In this document: piece by piece, positions 50,207 to 60,273 of the stretch
How the letters are laid out: the number at the start of each line of letters is the position of its first letter
How positions within the stretch are numbered: position 1 is the first letter of the stretch
NCBI RefSeq assembly: GCF_017377875.1
Contig: NZ_CP070975.1
Span: forward strand, 372,001 to 436,000
DNA: 64,000 nt
Origin: Alcaligenes sp. SORT26
Lineage (GTDB): Bacteria > Pseudomonadota > Gammaproteobacteria > Burkholderiales > Burkholderiaceae_B
Direction of reading: 5' to 3'
Made by a program: the position numbers and the translations under genes
Notes under the pieces: generated by a model
What the model was told of the DNA's origin: nothing
The model's database searches: none
Seen by the model: only the letters and a program-made list of their open reading frames with translations

Positions 50207-51667
50207 TCAAGTCCCTGTATGGGGCTCGGGGAAAGGGTAGGAATAACTTTGGTCACGACCAGCACGTTTTGCCTCGTACAAGGCGGTGTCGGCCTGGCGA
50301 AGCAGGGCATGCAGATCCAGGGTGGAGGGCTCCAGCGTGGCGACGCCCAGACTGGCCGTCATGGTCAGTTGCTGGTCGTTGTCCAGAGAGAAGGGAAGCA
50401 GCGCAATACTTTTACGGACGCGTTCGGCCACGGCATGGGCCTGGCTGGCACTGCAGTCTGGCAACAAGATGCCAAATTCTTCACCACCCAGCCGGCCGCA
50501 TAGATCGGTATCGCGCAAGGCCAGGGAAATGCGCTGGGTGATGGCCGTCAAGGCCAAGTCACCCACATGGTGGCCGTGGGTGTCGTTAATAGGCTTGAAG
50601 TGGTCGATATCCAGAACAATCACGCTGACCGGGACTTGTTTCAGGCGGCATTGCGTCAGGATGGCCTGGCTTTGCTGATAAAACGCCTGCTTGTTCAGCA
50701 GTCCCGTCAAGGCGTCGTGGTGAGCCAGCCGCTGGAGTTTTTCAACGGCCAGGTTGCGGGCCGACATCAGGCTGGCACTGCTAATGGACGCCAGAGCAAT
50801 AGAGGCAACGCCAATGCGCAAGGACAGCAGGTCCAGCGAGGTATGTAACTGACTGGGTAAAAAGTACACGGGCTGGCTCACGGCAAAAAGAGTCCAGAGC
50901 ACATAGAACAAGGTTAATAAGGTTGTGGAAAAGAGCGAGTAGCTCAGGGCGCACCACAATAAAGGCAGAACAGGAAACGCCAGGGAGCCGGGGCCGTCAA
51001 TCAGCAAGCTCAACAAGCTGGTCAGCAGCAGCGACAAGGCCGGTGCCAGTTGGGCCAGACTCATTAAATGGGGTTCGTTCCAGTATTCCTGAAAGCGGCG
51101 CCAGGGTCGGGCGGGGGCGGTCAGAATGACGGGCAAGATGGCGGTGTAGGAAATCAGGCCAGTCAGTATCCAGGACAGGATCGCCAGGGACAAGTCCTGA
51201 TCCGTGTGCAGGTACAGGGCAAGGCCCCCCAGCAGGGCGGACAGGACACAGGCCAGGCCATAGTAGGCCGCCAGGATCAACATGGCCTGAGGGCGTCGCA
51301 AGGACAGATCCAGTAAGGGGTTACGGGTGATTAGTTGGTACGCCAGGGCGATACCGCTGACGTTGGCCAGGGTCAGTAATAGCGCAATAGGCAGGGGATT
51401 CTTCGCGATCAGTTCGGCGCAGAGGTAGGCCAGAACAATAATCAGCCAATTAAGTAGCTGACTGGCCCAATCCGGGCGACGAATGAACAGACCCAGAGCG
51501 ACTGCTTCGGCTGGCCAAAAAATGGTCAAGGCGTCGTAATGGCGCAGCTTTGTGCCCAGCAGGGTCAGGATCAAGACCAGGCCGAACAGAAAAAAGCGGG
51601 AGAGATAGGAAGGGCGCCGTGACGGGCGCAAGCAGAAAGCCTGCTTTGGTTTCATATCCGTTGCCAT
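50207..51667 (-). CDS. MASE1-GGDEF diguanylate cyclase
   Basis: A 486-residue membrane diguanylate cyclase. The N-terminal MASE1 sensor (about residues 25-310) has eight or more helices and the conserved LTIFWPAEAVALGLFI start; the GGDEF domain has HHDALTGLLNKQAF, DIDHFKPINDTHGHHVGD and the active-site loop GGEEF in LCGRLGGEEFGILLP. No RxxD inhibitory site is clear ahead of the loop. Makes c-di-GMP; opposed in this window by the HD-GYP enzyme at 7463. Confidence 0.94.
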   Translation of the reverse strand: MATDMKPKQAFCLRPSRRPSYLSRFFLFGLVLILTLLGTKLRHYDALTIFWPAEAVALGLFIRRPDWASQLLNWLIIVLAYLCAELIAKNPLPIALLLTLANVSGIALAYQLITRNPLLDLSLRRPQAMLILAAYYGLACVLSALLGGLALYLHTDQDLSLAILSWILTGLISYTAILPVILTAPARPWRRFQEYWNEPHLMSLAQLAPALSLLLTSLLSLLIDGPGSLAFPVLPLLWCALSYSLFSTTLLTLFYVLWTLFAVSQPVYFLPSQLHTSLDLLSLRIGVASIALASISSASLMSARNLAVEKLQRLAHHDALTGLLNKQAFYQQSQAILTQCRLKQVPVSVIVLDIDHFKPINDTHGHHVGDLALTAITQRISLALRDTDLCGRLGGEEFGILLPDCSASQAHAVAERVRKSIALLPFSLDNDQQLTMTASLGVATLEPSTLDLHALLRQADTALYEAKRAGRDQSYSYPFPEPHTGT

Positions 51668-51835
51668 AGGAGCGCATGCTCGTCGTGGACGCTTTACAGC
51701 GTCGGATAAGTTTCAAGCCGCCACTATTTTAGGATGAAAGCAGGAATATTTCTTACTAATTGTAATTATATGTTTTGAAATGAAATTAATACGGGGACTA
51801 GATTGGGTGCCCCGTATTAATTAGGGCGCAAAGCC

Positions 51836-52102
51836 TTAGTTCAAGGCGGGCAAAGGGGGGCGTGGTGCCACGTGGTGCACGTCTTGCAGGCGGAAGCGGA
51901 AACGCACGTTGGCGTCCTGGTTCTGGGCATCCGCTGTATAGGTGGTGCAGCCGTGTACAGGCGAGCTGAAAATCACGGTGCCCGCCATGCGAGGGCCGTT
52001 TTTAGGTTGCAAATAAACAGTGTCGCCAATGCGAATATCGGTTTTGTTCAAGGCAATATGCTCAGGGCGCGAGACCAAACCGGTTGGATAGATATTTTTC
52101 AT
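51836..52102 (-). CDS. hypothetical small protein
   Basis: An 88-residue protein (MKNIYPTGLVSRPEHIAL start), beta-rich with RIGDTVYLQPKNG and a His-rich end (VHHVAPRPPLP). An AAGGAAAAAAA ribosome site precedes it. No family recognised. Confidence 0.6.
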   Translation of the reverse strand: MKNIYPTGLVSRPEHIALNKTDIRIGDTVYLQPKNGPRMAGTVIFSSPVHGCTTYTADAQNQDANVRFRFRLQDVHHVAPRPPLPALN

Positions 52103-52651
52103 AATTTTTTTCCTTATCGTGTGGCGTCATTACATCGTTTTTTTATTGAGATTTGATGACACCATGATGGACCGGTCTCCATACAGAGGCCAGGCCATTG
52201 CTATTTCAATGTAGAGCCGTGCTGGCGGACGCGTTATGCATCAGGCAGATGTGCTCGGTAGCAGCATGGACAGCGCCTTATTCGTTTGCCAAGCAAATGG
52301 ACGGAGCGAGTCCGCTACGATGCAAAAAATAAGTCTGGATGTGGCTGTCGTCGCCGTTGTGAATGTAGACCCGCATGGTTGGGAACATGCCGACAGATCA
52401 AGAGGACCTGCTAAATAGCTACACTCAAAAAAAGGTTGATTGCACGTTCTTAATGTAATGGATATGTTGGTGCAATCAATCAACTATTTACTCATAAGCT
52501 TTGATCTTTGTCAAGCACTAGGGCCAGAAAGTTTTGAGAGGGCGATGTTTCTGGCCCACGCCTTTTCAATATGTCGCTAAAGCCTAGTCAGGTGAATGCC
52601 CTGGCTGCTCTAGAATAAGTTTCTTGTCTGTGCCTTTTCTTGTTGCGACTC
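52103..52651 (+). other. 549-base gene-poor stretch
   Basis: No convincing gene on either strand. Frames of 60-80 residues exist but look like chance. The only structured element is the inverted repeat at 52436-52479. Codon and base composition is more AT-rich than neighbours near 52430-52510. Confidence 0.5.
52436..52479. repeat. 10-bp inverted repeat in the gene-poor gap
   Basis: TTGATTGCAC and GTGCAATCAA are perfect inverted copies with a 24-base loop. Could be a hairpin end of a lost transcript or an operator pair. Confidence 0.45.
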
Positions 52652-53521
52652 ATGATTACCATTACCGGTCTGTTTACCCATCCCATCAAATCCTGTGCTG
52701 CCCAGGCTCATCCGCAGGGCGTGGAGGTCAGTGTTGCGGGCCTGGCCTATGACCGCGAGTGGGTCGTGGTGGATCAGCAGGGCGTATTCATGACTCAGCG
52801 CCGCTGGCCGCGAATGGCCTTGATCCGGCCCGTGGTGCAAGACGGACAGATCACCGTGCAAGCGCCGGGTATGGAGCCCTTGTCCTGGTCTTTGGACGCT
52901 GCGGCAGGGGATAACGTGGCCGTGTCTGTGCGCATCTGGAGTGCAGATACGCTGGGGCGCGACGAGGGTGACCAGGTCGCAGCCTGGTTTAGCAATTTTT
53001 TGCAGACTCCTTGCCGGGTGCTGCGTAACCACAGTCGGGCGCGTCGTTATGTATTGACCGAGCGGGTACGCCCTTGGGAAGAGAAATCTCAAGGTTGGCG
53101 TGAGATTGGTGATCAGCAAAGAGGTTTTGGTTTTGCCGATGCACTGCCTTTTCTCTTTACCAATGAGGCGTCCCTGGACGAGTTGAATCGTTTGGTTCAG
53201 CAGTCTGGTGAACAGGCTGTGCCTATGGACCGATTCCGCGCCAATGTCGTGTTTGAAGGTTTGCCTGCCTACGAAGAAGACTATGTTCTGGGCGTCAGCA
53301 GTGAAGGTTTGAGCTTTGCCTTTATTCGCGGGTGTACGCGCTGCCCTATGCCTAATGTGAATCAGCTAACGGCCGATGTAGGCACGCAGCCCGGCTTGGC
53401 CCTGGCGCAAAGCCGTCAATTTCCACAGGGCACCTTGTTTGGCATGCAGGCTATGCTGGTCGAATCCAAGCCCCAGATGCTCCGTGTTGGCCAGAGTCTG
53501 GATGTGGAATACAGTTTTTAA
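52652..53521 (+). CDS. MOSC domain protein (YcbX/MOSC-N type)
   Basis: A 289-residue molybdenum-cofactor sulfurase-like protein. The N-terminal MOSC-N barrel (ITGLFTHPIKSCAAQ, YDREWVVVDQQGVFMTQR) and the MOSC domain with the conserved Cys in RGCTRCPMPNVN are complete; the extra ferredoxin domain of YcbX is absent. Probably carries or transfers sulfur or nitrogen-oxide groups with a Mo cofactor. Starts at ATG 52652. Confidence 0.92.
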   Translation: MITITGLFTHPIKSCAAQAHPQGVEVSVAGLAYDREWVVVDQQGVFMTQRRWPRMALIRPVVQDGQITVQAPGMEPLSWSLDAAAGDNVAVSVRIWSADTLGRDEGDQVAAWFSNFLQTPCRVLRNHSRARRYVLTERVRPWEEKSQGWREIGDQQRGFGFADALPFLFTNEASLDELNRLVQQSGEQAVPMDRFRANVVFEGLPAYEEDYVLGVSSEGLSFAFIRGCTRCPMPNVNQLTADVGTQPGLALAQSRQFPQGTLFGMQAMLVESKPQMLRVGQSLDVEYSF

Positions 53522-53562
53522 GCGTTAAGCTGTTCTTGTCAGGCGCTTGCTTGGCGTCTTGA

Positions 53563-54024
53563 TCAGGCGTAGTCCAGGGGCAGGCGGGTCGTGAATTTGA
53601 TCTGCTCCATGGCAAAGCTGGAGCTGACATCCGTCAGCTCAATTTCAGAGATCAGTTGCTGGTACACCCGATCAAAGCTTTTGATATCGGGCACGACCAC
53701 ACGCAGCAAATAGTCGGTATCACCGCTCATGCGGTAGAACTCCACAATTTGCGGAATCGCCTCGACCACTGCAGAAAACTGGCTGTACCACTGCTTGTTG
53801 TGCTGATTGGTCTTGATGGCCACAAACACAGTTACCCCGACATTCAGCTTTTCTGAACTAAGCAGAGCCACGCGCTTTTCTATATAGCCTTCTTGTTCCA
53901 GGCGTTGTATGCGTCGCCAGCAGGGTGTGCTGGACAAACCCACCCGGTCGGCAATTTCCTGGATGGCCAAGGTGGCATCGTTTTGGAGGATTTCCAGAAT
54001 ATGTTTGTCGAATTTATCCAGCAT
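53563..54024 (-). CDS. Lrp/AsnC-family regulator
   Basis: A 153-residue feast/famine regulator. The HTH occupies residues 5-60 (ILEILQNDATLAIQEIADRV, LSSTPCWRRIQRLEQEGYI) and the RAM ligand domain follows (EFYRMSGDTDYLLRVVVPDI). Divergent from the metC-like gene with a 146-base shared control region, so it likely regulates that gene in response to an amino acid, as BkdR/Lrp relatives do. Confidence 0.94.
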   Translation of the reverse strand: MLDKFDKHILEILQNDATLAIQEIADRVGLSSTPCWRRIQRLEQEGYIEKRVALLSSEKLNVGVTVFVAIKTNQHNKQWYSQFSAVVEAIPQIVEFYRMSGDTDYLLRVVVPDIKSFDRVYQQLISEIELTDVSSSFAMEQIKFTTRLPLDYA

Positions 54025-54170
54025 AGAAATAATTTCCTAATAATTTAGATAATTATAGGTTTTTGTTCTATGGATTCTCGATCTTATAGGGCAAAAACGC
54101 AATAATTCACTGCAACCCCTTGCGTAGACTGTTTCCATTCATCCGTAGCGATCACGATCAGGAAAACAGC

Positions 54171-55394
54171 ATGCAGGACTGCGACTACCAAAATACCCGT
54201 TTGACTCATTTAGGCCGCGACACCAGCGTGTCGGCTGGCTTTGTGAATGTGCCCGTTTGCCGTGGTTCGACCATTCTGGCGGACAATCTGGAGCAATGGG
54301 CGCAGCGCAAAGAACCTGACAATCCCTATGCCTCGTATGGCCGTTTCACCAATCCCACCTTACAGACTTTGACGCAGGCCGTGGCGGATCTGGAAGGGGG
54401 GCATCAGGCCAGTTTGTTTCCTTCCGGGCTGGCGGCTTGCACCCATGCTTTATTGGGCATGCTGGAAGTGGGTGACCATTTGCTTTTGCCAGATTCGGTT
54501 TATGGGCCGGTGCGTGCCTTCGCTCAACAGGTTTTGGCCTGCCGCATGGGAATTCAGGTGCAGTTTTATGAGCCGTCCCTGGGCGAAGGGATTGCGAGTC
54601 TGCTCAAGGCCAATACCAAAGTGGTTTATGTAGAGTCCCCCGGTTCGGCTACGTTCGAGGTTCAGGATATCCCCGCCATTGCACGCTGCGCGCATGCCGT
54701 GGGGGCGTATGTGCTGATGGATAACACTTGGGCGACCCCTCTGTTTTTTCAGCCTTTTGAACATGGCGTGGATGTCTCCATCCAGGCGGCTACCAAGTAT
54801 GTGACCGGCCACTCCGATGCCTTGCTGGGCATTGCCACTGCGAATGAACGAGCCTGGCCTTTATTGCGTCGTGCTGCGCATGATTTTGGTCAGACGGCGG
54901 GGCCGGATGATGCATTTCTGGCCTTGCGGGGCTTGCGTACTTTAGGTGTGCGCTTGCGCCAGCACCAGGCCAGTGCCTTGCAGATTGCGCAGTTTTTGGA
55001 GAAACACCCCCACGTGCAGCAGGTGTTGCATCCGGCTTTGGAGTCTCATCCGGGTCATGCAATCTGGAAGCGGGATTTTACAGGCTCGACTGGCTTGTTC
55101 GGAATTGTGCTGAAACCCTTGAGTCAGGAACAATTATCCCGTTTTTTCAAGGCTTTGCGCCTGTTTGGAATCGGTCTTTCCTGGGGTGGGTTCGAGAGTC
55201 TGGCTCTGCCTATCGACATGCCTCAACGTAATGGACGGGCCTTGTTCGGGAAGGGGCAGTTGTTGCGCTTGCACGTGGGGCTGGAAGAGCCCCAGCACTT
55301 GCAGCAAGATCTGGCACAGGCCTTGGAGGTGGCTTATTCGGCTCCCTCATCCTGCCAAAACAGTGGCCTGCGCTTAGTTGCCCAGCAAGCTTAA
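54171..55394 (+). CDS. metC: cystathionine beta-lyase / trans-sulfuration PLP enzyme
   Basis: A 407-residue Cys/Met-metabolism PLP enzyme. It shows YGRFTNPTLQTL, the PLP phosphate loop SLFPSGLAACTHALL, VYVESPGSATFEV, DNTWATPLFF and the Schiff-base Lys in SIQAATKYVTGHSDAL, then SWGGFESL near the end. The W-x-x-P-L and S-W-G-G-F-E-S features favour MetC-type cystathionine beta-lyase, though other sulfur substrates are possible. ATG 54171 follows AGGAAAA. Its end overlaps the convergent gene by 21 bases. Confidence 0.88.
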   Translation: MQDCDYQNTRLTHLGRDTSVSAGFVNVPVCRGSTILADNLEQWAQRKEPDNPYASYGRFTNPTLQTLTQAVADLEGGHQASLFPSGLAACTHALLGMLEVGDHLLLPDSVYGPVRAFAQQVLACRMGIQVQFYEPSLGEGIASLLKANTKVVYVESPGSATFEVQDIPAIARCAHAVGAYVLMDNTWATPLFFQPFEHGVDVSIQAATKYVTGHSDALLGIATANERAWPLLRRAAHDFGQTAGPDDAFLALRGLRTLGVRLRQHQASALQIAQFLEKHPHVQQVLHPALESHPGHAIWKRDFTGSTGLFGIVLKPLSQEQLSRFFKALRLFGIGLSWGGFESLALPIDMPQRNGRALFGKGQLLRLHVGLEEPQHLQQDLAQALEVAYSAPSSCQNSGLRLVAQQA

Positions 55395-55847
55395 CTGCTG
55401 GTTTTCCTGACGGGCGATCAGACGGCGCGTTTGCTCTTCATTGATATCCAGGCTGGGATCGTCCAAAGAAGGTTGAGCGGGGCTGGAGATGCGCTCGCTT
55501 ATCCGGTTCCAGCGCAAACCCAGTTTGCTGGGTTTGGCAGGGCGGCGACGGCTGCGTGGGGCCGTTTCATTCTGGTCGGGGGTGTACTGAGTCAGGTCAA
55601 ACTGGCCCGTCACAATACCGACTTGCTTGAGCAGAACCATCGCCTGCAAGGGGCTTTTGAAACTACGCGGGTCTTTGCTGCGGGCCGTGACCAGCACGGC
55701 CTGGCCTGCCCGTGTCGCCACTTGTACAAAAAAATGATTGCCTTGTCCTTTGATGGACACACCCAAAATCCCCCCGGCTTGCGTGGCGGCACGCAGTTGC
55801 TGCAGGGTAAAGGTGACGATTGCGCCTTGACAGGGCAAAGAGGACAT
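55374..55847 (-). CDS. conserved hypothetical protein, partition-associated-like
   Basis: A 157-residue protein starting with a compact beta domain (LQQLRAATQAGGILGVSIKG, FFVQVATRAGQAVLVTAR) and ending in a Pro/Arg-rich disordered tail. I recall similar N-terminal domains annotated as ParC-like partition-associated proteins in Burkholderiales, but I cannot confirm. Convergent with metC. Confidence 0.65.
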   Translation of the reverse strand: MSSLPCQGAIVTFTLQQLRAATQAGGILGVSIKGQGNHFFVQVATRAGQAVLVTARSKDPRSFKSPLQAMVLLKQVGIVTGQFDLTQYTPDQNETAPRSRRRPAKPSKLGLRWNRISERISSPAQPSLDDPSLDINEEQTRRLIARQENQQLSLLGN

Positions 55848-56004
55848 AAATTAGCGCTCAATAAAGAAAGCCCGCCGTTGCGGGCTGGTCGGGCAAATAG
55901 CTGCGTCCCCAGATAGGGGACTTAAGGGCGACATTATGCCAAAAAATAGCCTGCTCGTGGCTTGGGTCGCTGAAGACTGAAGGAAGTCGTGTGTGGGCTG
56001 ACCG

Positions 56005-56418
56005 TCAGGCAGCGGCCTGGGAGCACAGGCGCGGGAGGATGTGATCGGCCAATAAAGGGGCCAGTGTCAAGGAGCGGATTTCCTGAGGGCTGACCCAACG
56101 TGCCTCTTCCAGTTCCGCCGCCGCCTGGATCTCGCGGTCCACCGTCAAGGTGAACACGTGGGCATGCACCACATGGTCGGGCTCATTGGCAGCAGGGCTT
56201 TCAAAATACGCCTCGTAGTGCGCATGGGCGGTTTCTTCCGCTCTCAGGCCCAGCTCTTCGTCCAGTTCGCGTTGCAGGGCTTGCAGGGGTGTTTCGCCTG
56301 CTTCCAGCTTGCCACCTGCCTGCATGTAATAGGCGCTGCCACGTTTGCGGACCAGGAGAATTTGGCCTTCAGAATTGGTGATGTAGGCGGCAGCCAGCAG
56401 GATGACAGGATTGGACAT
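56005..56418 (-). CDS. NUDIX hydrolase
   Basis: A 137-residue NUDIX enzyme with a perfect box: GKLEAGETPLQALQRELDEE followed by LGL (G-x5-E-x7-R-E-U-x-E-E-x-G-U). Hydrolyses a nucleoside-diphosphate-linked substrate; the specific one is unknown. Downstream of the ybaN-like gene (47 bases), so possibly in the same transcript. Confidence 0.94.
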   Translation of the reverse strand: MSNPVILLAAAYITNSEGQILLVRKRGSAYYMQAGGKLEAGETPLQALQRELDEELGLRAEETAHAHYEAYFESPAANEPDHVVHAHVFTLTVDREIQAAAELEEARWVSPQEIRSLTLAPLLADHILPRLCSQAAA

Positions 56419-56465
56419 GGGTTTTTCAAGCTAAAAGGGGTCAAGCCAGGATCGGTTCAAGCAGG

Positions 56466-56855
56466 CTATTTTTGCACAGGGTCGGAAGGGGTGTCATCCA
56501 GGGTTTTGGCTCGTAGCAAATAGCGGGTGGCAAAAATGCCTGGAATCAGCAGGCCCAATCGATACCAGCCCAAGTGACTGGTCAGCCAGGCCGAGGCGGC
56601 CAGAGACAGCCACAACATAATAAGCGCCCGGCGTTTGGCCTGGCGGGTCAGCCCCTGGCCGTTTTCCCAGTTGCGCAAGTAAGGCCCCAGATGGCGCTGG
56701 TCCAGCAGCCATTGGTGAAAGCGGGGCGAACTACGCGAAAAACACCACGCGGCCAGCAGGACGAAGGGTGTCGTGGGAAGCAAGGGTAATAGGGCGCCAG
56801 CTACAGCCAACGCCACACAGATCCACCCGGCAAACAACAGGGCGTAACGCATCAT
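56466..56855 (-). CDS. DUF454 (YbaN-like) membrane protein
   Basis: A 129-residue inner-membrane protein. LAVAGALLPLLPTTPFVLLA and AAWCFSRSSPRFHQWLL are the DUF454 signature, followed by KRRALIMLWLSLAASAWL. Function unknown. Two bases after the AhpD-like gene, so co-transcribed. Confidence 0.94.
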   Translation of the reverse strand: MMRYALLFAGWICVALAVAGALLPLLPTTPFVLLAAWCFSRSSPRFHQWLLDQRHLGPYLRNWENGQGLTRQAKRRALIMLWLSLAASAWLTSHLGWYRLGLLIPGIFATRYLLRAKTLDDTPSDPVQK

Positions 56856-56857
56856 GT

Positions 56858-57448
56858 TTAGCGGGGAACGCGTCCCAGCATGTAGAACTCGTCATTGCAG
56901 CGCATGGACATGAAGTTGGCCATGCGGTTGCTCAGACCAAAAAAGGCGCTGATACCGGCGATGTCCCAGGCGTCCTCGTCACTGAAACCGTGCTCGTGCA
57001 GGGTCTGGAAGTCGGCGTCTTCAATTTCCTGGGCGTTTTGCGAGACTTTCATGGCAAAGGTCAGCATGGCTTTTTGACGCGCCGGAATATCAGCCTTGCG
57101 CCAGTTTACGGCCACCTGGTCAGCCACCAGCGGGTTCTTGGCACGAATGCGCAAAATCGCTCCGTGGGCAATCACGCAGTAATGACATTGGTTGGCGGCC
57201 GAGGTGGCCACCACAATCATTTCCCGGTCTGCATGGCTCAAACCGCTGGGTTTTTCCATCAGCGCGTCGTGATAGGCAAAAAAAGCACGGAATTCGTCGG
57301 GACGGTGTGCCAGGGCCAGAAACACATTCGGAATAAAGCCCGATTTTTCCTGCACGGCTTCAATACGACGGCGAATATCTTCGGGCATTTCGGCCAGCGT
57401 GGGGACGGGATAGCGGCTGATAGCGGGTTGAGCATGTGTCTCGGGCAT
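56858..57448 (-). CDS. AhpD-like alkylhydroperoxidase (carboxymuconolactone decarboxylase family)
   Basis: A 196-residue protein of the uncharacterised peroxidase-related group. The redox site CHYCVIAHG (CxxC plus His) is intact, with EKSGFIPNVFLALAHRPDEF before it and DIAGISAFFGLSNRMANFM after. Expected to reduce peroxides using a thiol donor. First gene in a short operon with ybaN-like and perhaps the NUDIX gene. Confidence 0.93.
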   Translation of the reverse strand: MPETHAQPAISRYPVPTLAEMPEDIRRRIEAVQEKSGFIPNVFLALAHRPDEFRAFFAYHDALMEKPSGLSHADREMIVVATSAANQCHYCVIAHGAILRIRAKNPLVADQVAVNWRKADIPARQKAMLTFAMKVSQNAQEIEDADFQTLHEHGFSDEDAWDIAGISAFFGLSNRMANFMSMRCNDEFYMLGRVPR

Positions 57449-57535
57449 GACTTGTCTCCAGGTAAAAATGGATGTTCTAGTTCATCGGGTAATTAAATCC
57501 AGCTACGCAAGGGTGTCCAGGGTCGGTCAAGACGA

Positions 57536-57541
57536 TATAAT
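57536..57541 (+). promoter_or_regulatory. -10 box upstream of argG
   Basis: A perfect TATAAT, 84 bases before the argG ATG; a -35 match (TGTCCA at 57514, 16-base spacing) is weak. Confidence 0.4.
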
Positions 57542-57577
57542 GACATATTGATCCTGCCACGGGCAGGGCTCTGCTAG

Positions 57578-58960
<1,383 letters not shown>

Positions 58961-58980
58961 TGTTTGTGCTGTGATCTGTG

Positions 58981-58998
58981 ACGCCCCGATCCGGGGCG
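58981..58998 (+). repeat. hairpin after argG
   Basis: ACGCCCCG-at-CCGGGGCGT-type palindrome with no T run, 20 bases after argG. Probably part of the 3' end structure. Confidence 0.4.
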
Positions 58999-59029
58999 TG
59001 CAAGGGCAGATCCAAAGCAGCAGACATCA

Positions 59030-59072
59030 ACACCCCAATGCCTGGTAGATCCGGCATTGGGGTGTTTTTTTT
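59030..59072 (+). terminator. intrinsic terminator after argG
   Basis: ACACCCCAATGCC and GGCATTGGGGTGT pair perfectly (13 bp) around a 10-base loop and are followed by eight T residues. Confidence 0.93.
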
Positions 59073-59210
59073 GTGCGTCCTGTTTGTGGTATCGACAAAA
59101 ATGAATGCCACTTATACGAGCCCGGTTTCAAACAGATCTTTGTCTTTATGTGACGAGTTCTACATTGAGTTTTCCTGAACAAGCGGCCTGTCCAGTCAGG
59201 CTTTTCTGTC

Positions 59211-59963
59211 ATGAAACCAATTGCCATTTTGCAGCACGAGGCCACGCAAGGGCCGGGCGTGCTGCTGGATCATCTGCATAAAAATGCCTTTCCATATCAA
59301 CTGATTGCGGCCCCTTTGGATGGAATGGTGCCGCTATCGGCGCGTGAATACAGCGGCATTGTGGTGCTGGGTAGCGACCATAGTGTCAATGAACCCTTGT
59401 CCTGGATTGTGCGCGAGCAGGTGTTCTTGCTGGATGCGATTCAGCGCCATATTCCCGTTCTGGGGCACTGTTTCGGGGCGCAGATGCTGGCCCGTGTGCT
59501 GGGTGCCCAGGTCCAACGAAACCCCTATCCCAATATAGGTTGGGGCCAGGTCTGGAGCAGCCCCCATGCCCAGCGTGTGATGGGCTTGCCCCGGCGCGCC
59601 GTGCTGTTTAACTGGCATTACGACACCTTTCAGATTCCTGCAGGCGCCAGCCGGACTTTGTACGGTCCCCATTGCTTGAACAAAGGCTTTGCGCTGGGCC
59701 CGCATTGGGCTTTTCAAGGGCACCTGGAAGTGACCGCTGAAAGCATTCAGCAGTGGTGTGACTATGGCCGCCATGAGCTGGCGCAGGGGCATGGCCCGGC
59801 CGCTCAGGATGCGCAGCAAATTTTGGCTGGTCTGGATCAGCATCTGGGCACCTTGCACCTCATCGCCAAACACACCTATCAACGCTGGACCGACCAGTTG
59901 CTGGAGCGGGCCGGTCTTGCCCGTCCCCTAATCCATATGCCGTCTTTATACGCAGCTCAGTAA
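59211..59963 (+). CDS. class I glutamine amidotransferase domain protein
   Basis: A 250-residue GMP-synthase-like amidotransferase: nucleophile Cys in GHCFGAQMLARVLG, and His/Glu in FQGHLEVTAE complete the triad; RNPYPNIGWGQV is the usual middle motif. No synthase domain is attached, so the ammonia acceptor is unknown. Stands between argG and kdp, apparently on its own. Confidence 0.92.
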   Translation: MKPIAILQHEATQGPGVLLDHLHKNAFPYQLIAAPLDGMVPLSAREYSGIVVLGSDHSVNEPLSWIVREQVFLLDAIQRHIPVLGHCFGAQMLARVLGAQVQRNPYPNIGWGQVWSSPHAQRVMGLPRRAVLFNWHYDTFQIPAGASRTLYGPHCLNKGFALGPHWAFQGHLEVTAESIQQWCDYGRHELAQGHGPAAQDAQQILAGLDQHLGTLHLIAKHTYQRWTDQLLERAGLARPLIHMPSLYAAQ

Positions 59964-60039
59964 ACACTGCTCTGAATTTATGTCGCCAATCCTAGACTTT
60001 AGATGTCTGCTGCACGTCAGCATTGCTTGGGAGTCTGGG

Positions 60040-60135
60040 ATGAGTGCGTCCTTTTTTACGGTTCTGGCAGGAGGGGTTTCTCTGGGGCTGTTTATCTATT
60101 TGTTCTATGCCTTGCTGCGAGCCGAAAAATTCTAA
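60040..60135 (+). CDS. kdpF: KdpF, small subunit of the potassium ATPase
   Basis: A 31-residue hydrophobic peptide (MSASFFTVLAGGVSLGLFIY, then ALLRAEKF). The ending Y-A-L-L-R-x-E-K-F is the KdpF signature. It stabilises the KdpABC complex in the inner membrane. A GGGAG ribosome site precedes ATG 60040. First gene of the kdp operon. Confidence 0.88.
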   Translation: MSASFFTVLAGGVSLGLFIYLFYALLRAEKF

Positions 60136-60178
60136 TTTCAGGCCAGGCAAGTGTTCATTGTTGGGAACAGGTGTGCAT

Positions 60179-60262
60179 ATGAGTGATTTTCTATTTTTAG
60201 CGGTGCTGTTCGCGTTCTTTGCGATGGCGACCGGATTCGTTTTTGGTCTTGAGAAACTGTAA
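60179..60262 (+). CDS. second kdp-linked membrane micro-peptide
   Basis: A 27-residue membrane peptide ([20 protein letters not shown], then VFGLEKL). It lies between kdpF and kdpA in the same orientation. Small hydrophobic ORFs with a G-x-E-K/R-L end occur next to kdpF in other bacteria, as I recall, but have no fixed name. Ribosome site AACAGG is modest. Confidence 0.65.
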   Translation: MSDFLFLAVLFAFFAMATGFVFGLEKL

Positions 60263-60273
60263 GAGGGGCGGTC

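Noticed and set aside
52236-52418. 60-residue frame in the gene-poor gap
   Set aside because: No ribosome site, no family resemblance, and an equally long frame lies on the opposite strand.
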